Shown: positions 1-8,352 of the stretch, one piece after another
How positions within the stretch are numbered: the first letter of the stretch is position 1
Layout of the letters: each line of letters starts with the position of its first letter
Source: Clavibacter michiganensis
GTDB taxonomy: Bacteria; Actinomycetota; Actinomycetes; Actinomycetales; Microbacteriaceae
Assembly (NCBI GenBank): GCA_002150995.1
Contig: MDHJ01000001.1
Coordinates: forward strand, 2,046,001-2,110,000
Length of the DNA stretch: 64,000 nucleotides
Direction of reading: 5' to 3'
Notes under the pieces: model-generated
The model's database searches: none
The model's input: only the letters and a program-made list of their open reading frames with translations
What the model was told of the DNA's origin: nothing
Made by a program: the position numbers and the translations under genes

Positions 1-2522
1 CCGGCCTTGGCCCCGGCATCTCGGGCAGCCTGGTTGGTGGCCACGATGACGGTCGGCTTGCCGGCGGCGTCGCCGGCCAGCGCGACGACAACCGGGTCGG
101 AGCCGGCGCGCTCGCGCACGAGGGTCACGAGCTGGCGCACCTCGTCCGCCGAGCGGACGCTGCCGAGCGCCTCCTGGATGAGCGTCACCGATCCGACGCG
201 CGAGCCCTGCGCGAGCAGAGCGGGCACGCGCTGCTGGAGCGCCTGCGCCTCGAAGTCCGCGATGCGGCGCTCCGCGGTCCTCAGGTTCGCCATGAGGTCG
301 GCGATGCGGTCCGGGAGCTGCTCGCGCGGCGTCTTGAGGCTCGACGTGAGCTGCGACACGATGGCGCGCTCGACGGCCAGGTCCTGGAACGCCTCGCGGC
401 CGACGAGGGACTCGATGCGGCGGTTGGTCGAGCCGACGGACGACTCCCCCACCACGTTGATCAGGCCGATCTGGGCGCTGGAGGACACGTGGGTGCCCGC
501 GCACAGCTCGCGCGACCACGGACCGCCGATGTCGACGACGCGCACGGTGTCGCCGTACTTCTCGCCGAACAGCGCCATGGCGCCGAGCTGCTTCGCCTCG
601 TCGATGGGCATCACGCGGGTGACGACCTGCAGGTCGTCACGGACGGCGCCGTTGGCGATGTCCTCGATCTCGCTGCGCGTCTCGGGCGACAGAGCCTGGT
701 TCCACGCGAAGTCGAGGCGCATGTAGCCGGCGCGGTTGTACGAGCCGGACTGGTGCGCGTCCTGGCCCAGCACCTGGCGGAGGGCGGCGTGCACGAGGTG
801 CGTGCCGGAGTGCGCCTGCGTCGCGCCGCGTCGCCAGTCGGCGTCGACCACCGTGGTGGCGGCGTCGCCGACGCCCACCTCGCCGGAGCGCACCTGCACG
901 CGGTGGCTGATGAGGCCCTTCACGGGCTTCTGCACGTCGAGGACCTCGAGGTCGAAGCCCTGGCCGACGATGCTGCCGGCGTCGGCCTCCTGGCCGCCGG
1001 ACTCCGCGTAGAGGCTCGTCTCGGGGAGGATGACCTCCGCGATGTCGCCGACGACGGCGTGGTCGACGCTGTGGCCGCCGACGATGAGGCCGAGGATCGT
1101 CGTGCCCGTCTCGAGCTCGTCGTAGCCCGTGAAGCGGGTCTCGCCCGCCGCGCGGAACTCGCTGTAGACCGTGAGGTCGGCGAGGGCGGTCTTCTTGCTC
1201 CGCGCATCGGCCTTGGCGCGCGTGCGCTGCTCGGCCATGAGGCGGTCGAACGCCTCGCGGTCGACCGTCAGGCCGTTCTCCTCCGCCATCTCGAGGGTCA
1301 GGTCGATGGGGAACCCGAAGGTGTCGTGCAGCAGGAACGCGGTGTCGCCCGCGATGCGCTCGCCGCCCTTCGCCTTCGTCTCGCCCACGGCGACGTCGAG
1401 GATCGTGGTGCCGCCGGAGAGGGTGCGGAGGAAGGTCTCCTCCTCCGCGTAGGCGAGGCGCGAGATGCGGTCGAAGTCGTCCGACACCTCGGGATAGGCG
1501 GCCTTCATCGCGTCGCGCGACGCGGGGAACAGCTCGCCGAAGGTCGCCGTGTCGACGCCCATGAGGCGCATGGCCCGGACGGTGCGGCGCATCAGGCGGC
1601 GCAGGATGTAGCCGCGCCCCTCGTTCGACGGACGCACGCCGTCGGACATGAGCATGAGGGAGGAGCGGACGTGGTCGGCGACGATGCGCATGCGCACGTC
1701 GTCCTCGTGGTCGGCGCCGTAGCGGCGGCCCGCGATGCCGGCCGCGCGGTCGAGGACCGGGCGCACCTGGTCGATCTCGTACATGTTCTCGACGCCCTGC
1801 TTGAGGAAGGCGACGCGCTCGAGGCCCATCCCGGTGTCGATGTTCTTCTTCGGCAGGTCGCCGAGGATCTCGAAGTCGGCCTTTCCCGTCCCCTGCCCGC
1901 GCAGGTACTGCATGAAGACGAGGTTCCAGATCTCCACGTACCGGTCGTCGTCGGTGGCGGGGCCGCCGTCCTGGCCGTAGGCCGGGCCGCGGTCGAAGAA
2001 GATCTCGGAGCAGGGGCCCGCGGGGCCGGGCTGGCCGGTGTGCCAGTAGTTGGTGTCACGGCCGAGACCCTGGATGCGGTCGTCCGGGAGGCCCGCGATG
2101 CGCTTCCACGCCTGCCGCGCCTCGTCGTCCTCGTGGTAGACGGTCACCCAGAGGTCGTCCGGGTGGAACCCGAGGCCGCCGTCGGCCTCGCTCGTGGTGA
2201 GCAGCTCCCAGGCGTAGGCGATGGCCTGCTCCTTGAAGTAGTCGCCGAACGAGAAGTTGCCGTTCATCTGGAAGAAGGTGCCGTGGCGCGGTGTGCGCCC
2301 GACCTCCTCGATGTCGAGGGTGCGGATGCACTTCTGCACGCTCGTGGCGCGCGGGAAGGGCGCGGGCACGACGCCCGTGAGGTAGGGGACGAACGGCACC
2401 ATCCCGGCCACCGTGAACAGGAGGGTCGGGTCCTCGCTCACGAGGGAGGCCGACGGCACGACGGTGTGCCCCCGGTCGCCGAAGTACGTCAGCCAGGCGT
2501 TGCGGATGTCTGCGGTCTGCAT
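1..2522 (-). CDS. alaS: Alanyl-tRNA synthetase, C-terminal end cut by window edge
   Basis: This class IIc synthetase charges tRNA-Ala and edits Ser/Gly-tRNA-Ala in the cytoplasm. About 840 codons lie in the window; alanyl-tRNA synthetases are usually about 880 residues, so only the last part of the C-terminal (DHHA1) domain is missing. The ATG at 2522 opens with MQTADIRNAWL, a typical AlaS start. The editing-domain zinc motif is visible as HSGTHLVH (near residue 571) and CAGTHVS (near residue 674). The frame is open throughout. It follows the small membrane-protein gene by 5 bases on the same strand and belongs to the rpsD-alaS cluster usual in Actinobacteria. Identification is secure. Confidence 0.97.
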   Translation of the reverse strand, partial: MQTADIRNAWLTYFGDRGHTVVPSASLVSEDPTLLFTVAGMVPFVPYLTGVVPAPFPRATSVQKCIRTLDIEEVGRTPRHGTFFQMNGNFSFGDYFKEQAIAYAWELLTTSEADGGLGFHPDDLWVTVYHEDDEARQAWKRIAGLPDDRIQGLGRDTNYWHTGQPGPAGPCSEIFFDRGPAYGQDGGPATDDDRYVEIWNLVFMQYLRGQGTGKADFEILGDLPKKNIDTGMGLERVAFLKQGVENMYEIDQVRPVLDRAAGIAGRRYGADHEDDVRMRIVADHVRSSLMLMSDGVRPSNEGRGYILRRLMRRTVRAMRLMGVDTATFGELFPASRDAMKAAYPEVSDDFDRISRLAYAEEETFLRTLSGGTTILDVAVGETKAKGGERIAGDTAFLLHDTFGFPIDLTLEMAEENGLTVDREAFDRLMAEQRTRAKADARSKKTALADLTVYSEFRAAGETRFTGYDELETGTTILGLIVGGHSVDHAVVGDIAEVILPETSLYAESGGQEADAGSIVGQGFDLEVLDVQKPVKGLISHRVQVRSGEVGVGDAATTVVDADWRRGATQAHSGTHLVHAALRQVLGQDAHQSGSYNRAGYMRLDFAWNQALSPETRSEIEDIANGAVRDDLQVVTRVMPIDEAKQLGAMALFGEKYGDTVRVVDIGGPWSRELCAGTHVSSSAQIGLINVVGESSVGSTNRRIESLVGREAFQDLAVERAIVSQLTSSLKTPREQLPDRIADLMANLRTAERRIADFEAQALQQRVPALLAQGSRVGSVTLIQEALGSVRSADEVRQLVTLVRERAGSDPVVVALAGDAAGKPTVIVATNQAARDAGAKA

Positions 2523-2527
2523 GCGGT

Positions 2528-2749
2528 CTACTGCTTTCCCAGCTCGGTGATGGTGTCCTCGGCCTCGCCCACGGCTGAGCGGAGCTCGGCCTCGCGGCGG
2601 CGGTAGCCGTCCTCGACGGCCTCGCCGAAGCGGCGGGCGCGGTCGTTGACGTCCTGGAAGAGGCGGTGCCCGGCCTCGGTGCGGTCGACCTGGTGGGCGA
2701 TCGCGAAGCCGATGACGACCCCCACGGCGATGAGGACGAGGTTCTTCAT
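2528..2749 (-). CDS. Small single-pass membrane protein, function unknown
   Basis: A 73-residue protein beginning MKNLVLIAVGVVIGF. Residues 3-19 form one hydrophobic segment, followed by a charged tail rich in Arg, Glu and Asp that could be an amphipathic helix. I recognise no catalytic motif. It lies immediately upstream of alaS (5-base gap), so the two are probably co-transcribed. Small membrane proteins are commonly found between rpsD and alaS in Actinobacteria, which supports it being a real gene; its function is not known to me. Confidence 0.75.
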   Translation of the reverse strand: MKNLVLIAVGVVIGFAIAHQVDRTEAGHRLFQDVNDRARRFGEAVEDGYRRREAELRSAVGEAEDTITELGKQ

Positions 2750-2850
2750 GCTTCTCCCCTTCCGGGAGGTCCACCCCTCGCGAGGAGGGTGTCGAGCGGT
2801 GCGCGCGGCCCTTCAGGGCCGAGGGCGATCCTACCGGCCGGGCCGGACGG

Positions 2851-2918
2851 CTCCTCCGGCGGGTCGGGCCGGACGCCTCCTCCGGCGGGTCGGCCGCCTC
2901 CCCCGGCGGGTCGGCCGC
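2851..2918. repeat. Three tandem GC-rich repeats downstream of rpsD
   Basis: Three head-to-tail copies of a unit like CTCCTCCGGCGGGTCGGCCG start at 2851, 2877 and 2898. The first copy is about 26 nt and the other two 21 nt. They lie between the small membrane-protein gene and the rpsD terminator hairpin. Slippage of a G/C-rich unit is the simplest origin; no function is evident. Confidence 0.6.
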
Positions 2919-2956
2919 GTAGGACGACCTGCCGGCCCGCCCCCTGCCGGAGACGC

Positions 2957-2994
2957 CGCGAGGCGGGCCGCCCCGGAGGGCGACCCGCCTCGCG
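2957..2994 (-). terminator. Hairpin terminator after rpsD
   Basis: Arms at 2957-2973 and 2978-2994 pair over 17 positions with one G-T wobble around a 4-base loop. It sits 16 bases past the rpsD stop on the minus strand. There is no strong U tract, which is common for hairpin terminators in very GC-rich actinobacteria. Confidence 0.7.
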
Positions 2995-3010
2995 GACGGT
3001 GGTGCGGTGC

Positions 3011-3640
3011 CTAGCGTGCCGCGTAGTACTCGACGACCAGCTGGACCTCGCAGGTCACGGGGACCTCGGCGCGCTTCGGCAGGCGCACGAGGCGGGCCTG
3101 GAGCTTGTCGAGCTCGACCTCGAGGTACGAGGGGAGCTTCGGCAGCACGTCGGCGTGACCACCGGCGGCGGCGACCTGGAAGGGCTCGGTGCCCTCGGAG
3201 CGCGGCTTGACGTGGATCATCTGGCCGGCCTTCACGCGGAAGGAGGGGCGGTCGACGATCTTGCCGTCGACCATGATGTGACGGTGCACGACGAGCTGGC
3301 GGGCCTGCGCCGTGGTGCGCGCCAGGCCGGAGCGGACGACGAGCGCGTCGAGGCGCTGCTCGAGGATCTCGACCAGGTTCTCACCGGTCAGGCCCTGGGT
3401 ACGGCGCGCCTCCTGGAAGGCGATCTTGAGCTGGGCCTCGCGGATGCCGTACTGGGCGCGCAGACGCTGCTTCTCGCGCAGGCGGACGGCGTAGTCGCTG
3501 TCCTGCTTGCGCTTCGACCGGCCGTGCTCGCCCGGCGCGTAGGGGCGCTTCTCGAGGTACTTGGCCGCCTTCGGCGTGAGCGGGATGCCCAGCGCGCGGG
3601 AGAGGCGGGTCTTGCTGCGGGTGCGTGACTTGGTGGACAC
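3011..3640 (-). CDS. rpsD: 30S ribosomal protein S4
   Basis: Primary 16S rRNA-binding protein that nucleates 30S assembly. It has 209 residues, the usual length, starting at GTG 3640 with an AAGGAA ribosome-binding site just upstream. The S4 RNA-binding domain spans roughly residues 95-160, including RLDALVVRSG and HRHIMVDGKIVDRPS. The N-terminal zinc cysteines found in some S4 proteins are absent, so this is the zinc-independent type. It stands apart from the other ribosomal operons, between rarA and alaS, with its own terminator. Confidence 0.97.
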   Translation of the reverse strand: MSTKSRTRSKTRLSRALGIPLTPKAAKYLEKRPYAPGEHGRSKRKQDSDYAVRLREKQRLRAQYGIREAQLKIAFQEARRTQGLTGENLVEILEQRLDALVVRSGLARTTAQARQLVVHRHIMVDGKIVDRPSFRVKAGQMIHVKPRSEGTEPFQVAAAGGHADVLPKLPSYLEVELDKLQARLVRLPKRAEVPVTCEVQLVVEYYAAR

Positions 3641-3862
3641 GTTTTCCTTCCAGGGAGAAAGTCTCTGACTACGGGTGGTGCAGGGCGTCCGCGCACACGC
3701 ATGGGCGCGCGACGATCGATCCCGCTGATGCGGGTCCTGCGGAAGTAGAGGGATTCGCCACGGGTCGTCCGGCTACAGGACGTGTCCCTTGGATCTGGAT
3801 GTCGACGCAGCCGCACGCGACACCCCATCTAGGCGTCAGCAAGAGTAGCACGGGAACGCCGC

Positions 3863-3895
3863 GCACCGGGGTGCCCGGCGCGCCGTGCCCGGTGC
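3863..3895 (-). terminator. Possible hairpin terminator after rarA
   Basis: The arms GCACCGGG (3863-3870) and CCCGGTGC (3888-3895) are perfect complements, with a G/C-rich interior that can pair further. It begins 18 bases beyond the rarA stop in the rpsD-rarA gap (3641-3912). No other feature is clear in that gap apart from the presumed rpsD promoter, which I could not pin down. Confidence 0.35.
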
Positions 3896-3912
3896 ACCCG
3901 CACCGCGTCGCC

Positions 3913-5358
3913 TCAGCCGCCGCGGACGATGCGCCGCAGCCTCTCGAGCCGCGCCGACAGGTCCCGCTCGTGCCCGTGCTGCGTGGGCGAGTAGTAGGTG
4001 CGGCCGACCAGCTCGTCGGGGAGGTACTGCTGCGTCACGACGCCGATGTCGGCGTCGTGGGGGTAGCGGTACCCCTTCCCGTGCCCGAGGCGCTTCGCCC
4101 CGGGGTAGTGGGCGTCGCGCAGGTGCAGCGGGACGCGGCCGAAGGCGCCGGCGCGGACGTCCGCGATGGCCTGGTCGATGCCCAGGTAGGACGCGTTCGA
4201 CTTGGGCGCGGTCGCGAGGTGCACCACGGCCTGCGCCAGCGGGATCCGCCCCTCCGGCATGCCGATGAGCTGCACCGCGTCGGCCGCCGCCACCGCGACC
4301 ACGAGCGCCTGCGGGTCGGCGAGGCCGATGTCCTCCGACGCGGACACGATGATCCGGCGGGCGATGAAGCGCGGGTCCTCCCCCGCCTCGATCATGCGGG
4401 CCAGGTAGTGGAGGGCCGCGTCGACGTCCGATCCGCGGATCGACTTGATGAAGGCGCTGATGACGTCGTAGTGCTCATCCCCGTTGCGGTCGTAGCGCAG
4501 GAGCGCCCGGTCGACCGCCAGGGCGACCTGCTCGGTGGAGATGGGCACGGGTGCGGGGTGTGCGGCCGGGGCCGTCCCGCGTGATCGGTCGCCGTCGGCG
4601 TCGCCGTCCCCACCCTCGTCGCCGTCCTCGTCGTCGTCCTCCGCATCCCCGGCCGCCGCCCGCGCCTTCCCCGCCGCATCCGCCTGGGCCGAGACCGCGG
4701 CTGCCTCGAGCGCCGTCAGCGCGCGCCGGGCGTCGCCCGAGGCGAGGCGGATGATCATGGCCCGCGCGTCGTCGTCGAGCGAGAAGCGCCCGCCGAGGCC
4801 TCGCGCGTCCGCGACGGCGCGGTCGACGAGCACACCGAGGTCGTCGTCGTCGAGCTGCTCGAGCGTCAGCAGGAGGCTCCGCGACAGCAGCGGGGAGATG
4901 ACGGAGAAGGACGGGTTCTCCGTGGTCGCCGCGATGAGGATCACCCACCCGTTCTCCACCCCCGGGAGCAGCGCGTCCTGCTGCGCCTTGGTGAAGCGGT
5001 GGATCTCGTCGAGGAACAGCACCGTGGAGACGCCGAAGAGGTCGCGGTCGCTGAGCGCCTTCTCCATCACCTGACGGACGTCGCGCACGCCCGCGGTCAC
5101 GGCGGAGAGCTCGACGAAGCGCCGGCTGGACCCGTGGGCGATGGCCTGGGCGAGCGTCGTCTTCCCGGTCCCGGGCGGTCCCCACAGGATGATCGAGACG
5201 GAGCCCTGCTCGCCCGCGACGTCGGACGCGAGGCTCACGAGGGGGGATCCCGGCGTCAGCAGGTGGCGCTGACCGGTGACCTCGTCGAGGCTCCGGGGAC
5301 GCATCCGGACGGCCAGGGGCGTGGCCCCCGAGCGGAGGCCCGGTCGCGTGTCGGTCAT
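3913..5358 (-). CDS. rarA: Replication-associated recombination protein A (MgsA/RarA AAA+ ATPase)
   Basis: Clamp-loader-like AAA+ ATPase that acts at stalled replication forks. Walker A GPPGTGKT is at residues 60-67 and Walker B LFLDEIH at 114-120, followed by AATTENPSF (sensor region) and the family's C-terminal helical domain with [14 protein letters not shown]-like sequence (here [19 protein letters not shown]). It has 481 residues, slightly longer than usual because of an inserted acidic stretch at about 237-260, made almost entirely of Asp, Glu and Gly, which is probably a disordered linker. It is divergent from the cyclophilin gene, with only 72 bases between them for both promoters. 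Confidence 0.95.
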   Translation of the reverse strand: MTDTRPGLRSGATPLAVRMRPRSLDEVTGQRHLLTPGSPLVSLASDVAGEQGSVSIILWGPPGTGKTTLAQAIAHGSSRRFVELSAVTAGVRDVRQVMEKALSDRDLFGVSTVLFLDEIHRFTKAQQDALLPGVENGWVILIAATTENPSFSVISPLLSRSLLLTLEQLDDDDLGVLVDRAVADARGLGGRFSLDDDARAMIIRLASGDARRALTALEAAAVSAQADAAGKARAAAGDAEDDDEDGDEGGDGDADGDRSRGTAPAAHPAPVPISTEQVALAVDRALLRYDRNGDEHYDVISAFIKSIRGSDVDAALHYLARMIEAGEDPRFIARRIIVSASEDIGLADPQALVVAVAAADAVQLIGMPEGRIPLAQAVVHLATAPKSNASYLGIDQAIADVRAGAFGRVPLHLRDAHYPGAKRLGHGKGYRYPHDADIGVVTQQYLPDELVGRTYYSPTQHGHERDLSARLERLRRIVRGG

Positions 5359-5430
5359 GACCTCGATGGTAGGCGCGACCGGCTAGTGTTCCCGTACCGC
5401 CGCCTCGGGCGGGACCGAGCGGAGGACGCC

Positions 5431-6216
5431 GTGGCCCCCAGGAACGACCGCGCAGCCCGCGAGGCCCAGGCCCGGCTCCGGCGCTACGCCGCGCGTCGGG
5501 AGCTCCAAGCCCGCGCCGTGCGGCGCCGACGTCGCGACGACCTCGTGGCCGTCGTCGGCGTGGTCCTCGTCGCCGCGCTCGCGGTCGGCGCGCAGCTCGC
5601 CTGGCAGGCGGGGCCGGGCGCGCCCGAGCCCGCGGCGTCCGCCTCCCCGACCCCCGACGCCGCCACGCCGACCGCCGACCCGGCGGACACGCAGGACCTC
5701 CCGGCCGCCACCCTCGCCGAGGATCGGACGTGGACGGGCTCGCTCGTCCTCAACGGCGACGTGACGCTCGGGGTCGAGCTCGACGGACGATCCGCCCCCC
5801 AGTCCGTGTCGGTGCTCGTCTCGCTCGCGCAGAGCGGCTGGTACGCCGACCGCACGTGCCACCGCCTCACCACGGCGCTGTTCCAGTGCGGGAGCGCCGA
5901 CGGCCAGGGCGGCGGCGACGCCGGCTTCACCTACGGGCCGGTCGAGGACGCGCCCGAGGACGGCGCCTACCCGGCCGGCACGATCGCCATGGCCCGCGGG
6001 GAGAGCCCGGACAGCCAGTCCGGCCAGTTCTTCGTGGTCTACCGCGACACCCGGCTCGACACCTCCACCGGCGGCTACACGGTGGTGGGCCGCGTGACCT
6101 CCGGGCTCGACGACTACGTGGCCCGCATCGCCGACCAGGGCATCACGCCCGGCGCGTCCGCGGAGGACGGCGCCCCGGTGGTGCCCACCACGATCACGAG
6201 CCTGACCCTCGGCTGA
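5431..6216 (+). CDS. Membrane-anchored cyclophilin-type peptidyl-prolyl isomerase
   Basis: Probable extracytoplasmic proline isomerase that assists folding of exported proteins. I chose GTG 5431 because GGAGG lies 5 bases upstream; this gives 261 residues. An Arg-rich N-terminus is followed by one membrane segment (about residues 38-59), a Pro/Ala/Thr linker and the cyclophilin domain (about 90-260), with family motifs CHRLTT, GTIAMARGESPDSQSGQFFVVY and a C-terminal GRV. The single anchor and low-complexity linker are typical of actinobacterial secreted cyclophilins. Substrate specificity cannot be read from the sequence. Confidence 0.9.
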   Translation: MAPRNDRAAREAQARLRRYAARRELQARAVRRRRRDDLVAVVGVVLVAALAVGAQLAWQAGPGAPEPAASASPTPDAATPTADPADTQDLPAATLAEDRTWTGSLVLNGDVTLGVELDGRSAPQSVSVLVSLAQSGWYADRTCHRLTTALFQCGSADGQGGGDAGFTYGPVEDAPEDGAYPAGTIAMARGESPDSQSGQFFVVYRDTRLDTSTGGYTVVGRVTSGLDDYVARIADQGITPGASAEDGAPVVPTTITSLTLG

Positions 6217-6415
6217 CGGCCGCCGCAGGTCCTCACGAGCGCCTGCGAGCGGGAGCCGGTTCCGCCCGCGACCGCGCCGCGGCGCCCCCCGCTCGGGCAT
6301 GATCGGTACGGCGGCCTGCGCCCGCTCCCGGACGATTCCGCCCGGGAGCCGTGCTCTAGGCTGACGTGCACGTCTCCGAACCGGTCCGGCCGGTCCTATG
6401 AACAAGGTGGAATCC

Positions 6416-7648
6416 GTGGCTGACAACGATCAGACCCCCTGGGGCCGCGTCGACGAGACGGGCACCGTCTTCCTGCGCGAGGGCGACGGCGAACGCGCCG
6501 TCGGCCAGTACCCCGACGGGACCCCCGAGGAGGCGCTGGCCTACTTCCAGCGCAAGTTCACCGACCTCGCCGGGCAGGTCACGCTCCTGGAGCAGCGCGC
6601 CAAGCGCGGCGCCCCGGCGGCGGACGTCTCCAAGGCCGTCGCGCACCTCATCGAGGCCGTGGACGGGGCGAACGCCGTCGGCGACCTCGGCGCGCTCCGC
6701 GCCCGCCTCGACGTGCTCGCGGCCACCGTGGGCGAGCTCACGGAGAAGCAGGGCGAGGAGCAGCGGCAGGTCGTGCAGGGCGCCATCGCCGAGCGCACCG
6801 CCATCGTCGAGGAGACCGAGCGCCTCGCGGCCCAGGACTTCTCGAAGGTGCAGTGGAAGCAGCTGACCGCCGAGGTGGACGCGCTATTCGGCCGCTGGCA
6901 GCAGCACCAGCAGACGGGCCCTCGTCTGCCGAAGAACGACGCGAACGAGCTCTGGAAGCGCTTCCGCACCGCGCGCTCCACCATCGACACCGAGCGGAAG
7001 GCGTTCTTCGCCGAGCTCGACAACGCGCACAAGGACGCCCGCTCGAAGAAGCAGGCCATCGTCGAGCAGGCCCGCGCCCTCGAGCCGCAGGGCGTCGGCG
7101 GCATCCCCGCCTACCGCCGCCTCCTCGACGAGTGGAAGCTCGCCGGACGTGCGGGGAAGCGCTACGACGACGCGCTGTGGGCGCAGTTCAAGGCAGCGGG
7201 AGACGTGCTCTACGGCGCGAAGGCCGAGGTCGACGCGGCGGACGACGAGGAGCAGCAGGCCAACCTCGCGGCGAAGCTCGCGCTCCTCGACGAGGCCGAG
7301 CCCGTCCTCCAGATCACGGACCGCACCGCCGCCCGCGACAAGCTCACGGCCATCCAGCTCCGCTGGGACGCCGTCGGCCGCGTCCCGCGCGACAGCGTGA
7401 AGACGGTGGAGGACCGCCTCCGCAAGGTCGAGACGCACGTCCGCACCCTGGACGAGGAGTTCTGGCGCAAGAACAACCCGGAGACCAAGGCGCGGTCCGA
7501 GGGTCTCGCCAGCCAGCTGGGCGCGGCCATCGACAAGCTGCAGCGCGAGCTCGACGCGGCGAAGGCCGACGGGGACGCGCGCCGCATCTCGGACGCCGAG
7601 GAGGCACTGGCCGCCCGCCGCGTCTGGCTGGACGCCCTCGGCTCCTAG
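6416..7648 (+). CDS. DUF349-domain protein
   Basis: A mostly helical, charged protein of 410 residues containing repeated DUF349 units; the motif W.....G..P is seen around LDEWKLAGRAGKRYDD, LWKRFRTARSTID and RWDAVGRVPRDSVK. I prefer GTG 6416 because AAGGTGG precedes it by 5 bases. An ATG at 6398 would add six residues but has no good ribosome-binding site. DUF349 proteins sit next to the cyclophilin gene and rel in many Actinobacteria; their role is not established. Long coiled-coil-like Ala/Glu/Lys/Arg stretches suggest a scaffold or nucleic-acid-associated role, which is inference. Confidence 0.9.
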   Translation: MADNDQTPWGRVDETGTVFLREGDGERAVGQYPDGTPEEALAYFQRKFTDLAGQVTLLEQRAKRGAPAADVSKAVAHLIEAVDGANAVGDLGALRARLDVLAATVGELTEKQGEEQRQVVQGAIAERTAIVEETERLAAQDFSKVQWKQLTAEVDALFGRWQQHQQTGPRLPKNDANELWKRFRTARSTIDTERKAFFAELDNAHKDARSKKQAIVEQARALEPQGVGGIPAYRRLLDEWKLAGRAGKRYDDALWAQFKAAGDVLYGAKAEVDAADDEEQQANLAAKLALLDEAEPVLQITDRTAARDKLTAIQLRWDAVGRVPRDSVKTVEDRLRKVETHVRTLDEEFWRKNNPETKARSEGLASQLGAAIDKLQRELDAAKADGDARRISDAEEALAARRVWLDALGS

Positions 7649-7668
7649 CCTCCCTCCGCACGTCGACG

Positions 7669-7696
7669 GCCCGGGCTCCTCCACAGGAGCCCGGGC
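7669..7696 (+). terminator. Strong hairpin terminator after the DUF349 gene
   Basis: A perfect 12-bp inverted repeat (7669-7680 with 7685-7696, loop CCAC) begins 20 bases after the DUF349 stop. The arm is GCCCGGGCTCCT. It separates the DUF349 gene from the downstream orphan gene at 7720. Confidence 0.85.
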
Positions 7697-7719
7697 GGTC
7701 GCCCGTCCGCCCTCCGCCG

Positions 7720-8352
7720 ATGGCATGGTGCGCCCATGTCCCCCGCCTCGCACCCGTCCTGTCCGTCCTCGACCTCCCGCTCGCGGAGCTCTGCTCCGCC
7801 CGCCTCGACGGCGAGGTGTACGAGATCGACGCCTGCTACTCCCCCGTCGACGAGCTCGCCTCGCCGTGGCTCCGGGCGGCGGCGCTCGCCGCGCAGGTGC
7901 CGTCGCGCCTCATCGCCGAGCGCACCACGGCGGCATGGGTGCACGGCGCCGTCCGCCTCCCGCCGCGTACGCACGAGTACTGCGTCGACAGCGTCGCCAG
8001 ATGCCACCCGCCGGCGCTCCGGAACGTGCGGATCCGCGAGGTCGTCCTCGCCGATCGCGACACCGTGGTCCTCGCCGGCCTCCGCGTCACCACCCCGCTC
8101 CGCACCCTCTGCGACATCGCGCGCACCGTGTCCGACCTCGCTCCGCGCTACGAGCGCGCCTGCCTCGGTCTCCTCCGGCTGCCGGGCGTCACGGTCGAGG
8201 GTGCCCGTGAGCACCTCGCCTCGAGCGGGGCGCTCCCCGACAAGCGCCGCGCGCTCCAGCGGCTCGACGCCCTCGCGCTCCGCGCGTCCTCCGCCCGGGG
8301 CACGGACGGGTCGGACGCCGACGACGGCGCGTGGCCGGTCAGCCCCCGTTGA
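7720..8352 (+). CDS. AbiEi-antitoxin-like protein, orphan (function unknown)
   Basis: A 210-residue protein with the layout of the AbiEi / type IV antitoxin-like family: LIAERTTAAWVHGA, then CVDSVARCHPPALRNVRIRE and VVLAGLRVTTPLRTLCDIAR. In this family that pattern follows a winged-helix, but no clear helix-turn-helix precedes it here. No AbiEii nucleotidyltransferase toxin gene is adjacent, so it is unlikely to be an active toxin-antitoxin pair. Only a weak ribosome-binding site precedes ATG 7720, so the start is uncertain. The last 14 bases overlap the 3' end of rel in convergent orientation. Similar genes beside rel occur in related Microbacteriaceae as far as I recall. Confidence 0.7.
   Translation: MAWCAHVPRLAPVLSVLDLPLAELCSARLDGEVYEIDACYSPVDELASPWLRAAALAAQVPSRLIAERTTAAWVHGAVRLPPRTHEYCVDSVARCHPPALRNVRIREVVLADRDTVVLAGLRVTTPLRTLCDIARTVSDLAPRYERACLGLLRLPGVTVEGAREHLASSGALPDKRRALQRLDALALRASSARGTDGSDADDGAWPVSPR

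Noticed and set aside
489-2606. Long plus-strand open frame of ~700 codons antisense to alaS
   Set aside because: It is the mirror of a real gene in high-GC DNA: Arg/Ala/Gly/Val-rich, without a ribosome-binding site or domain. The same applies to the other long antisense frames (for example 28222-33120 and 40960-46398).
7720-8352. Type IV toxin-antitoxin system
   Set aside because: Only an AbiEi-like protein is present; no AbiEii-type nucleotidyltransferase gene is adjacent on either side.
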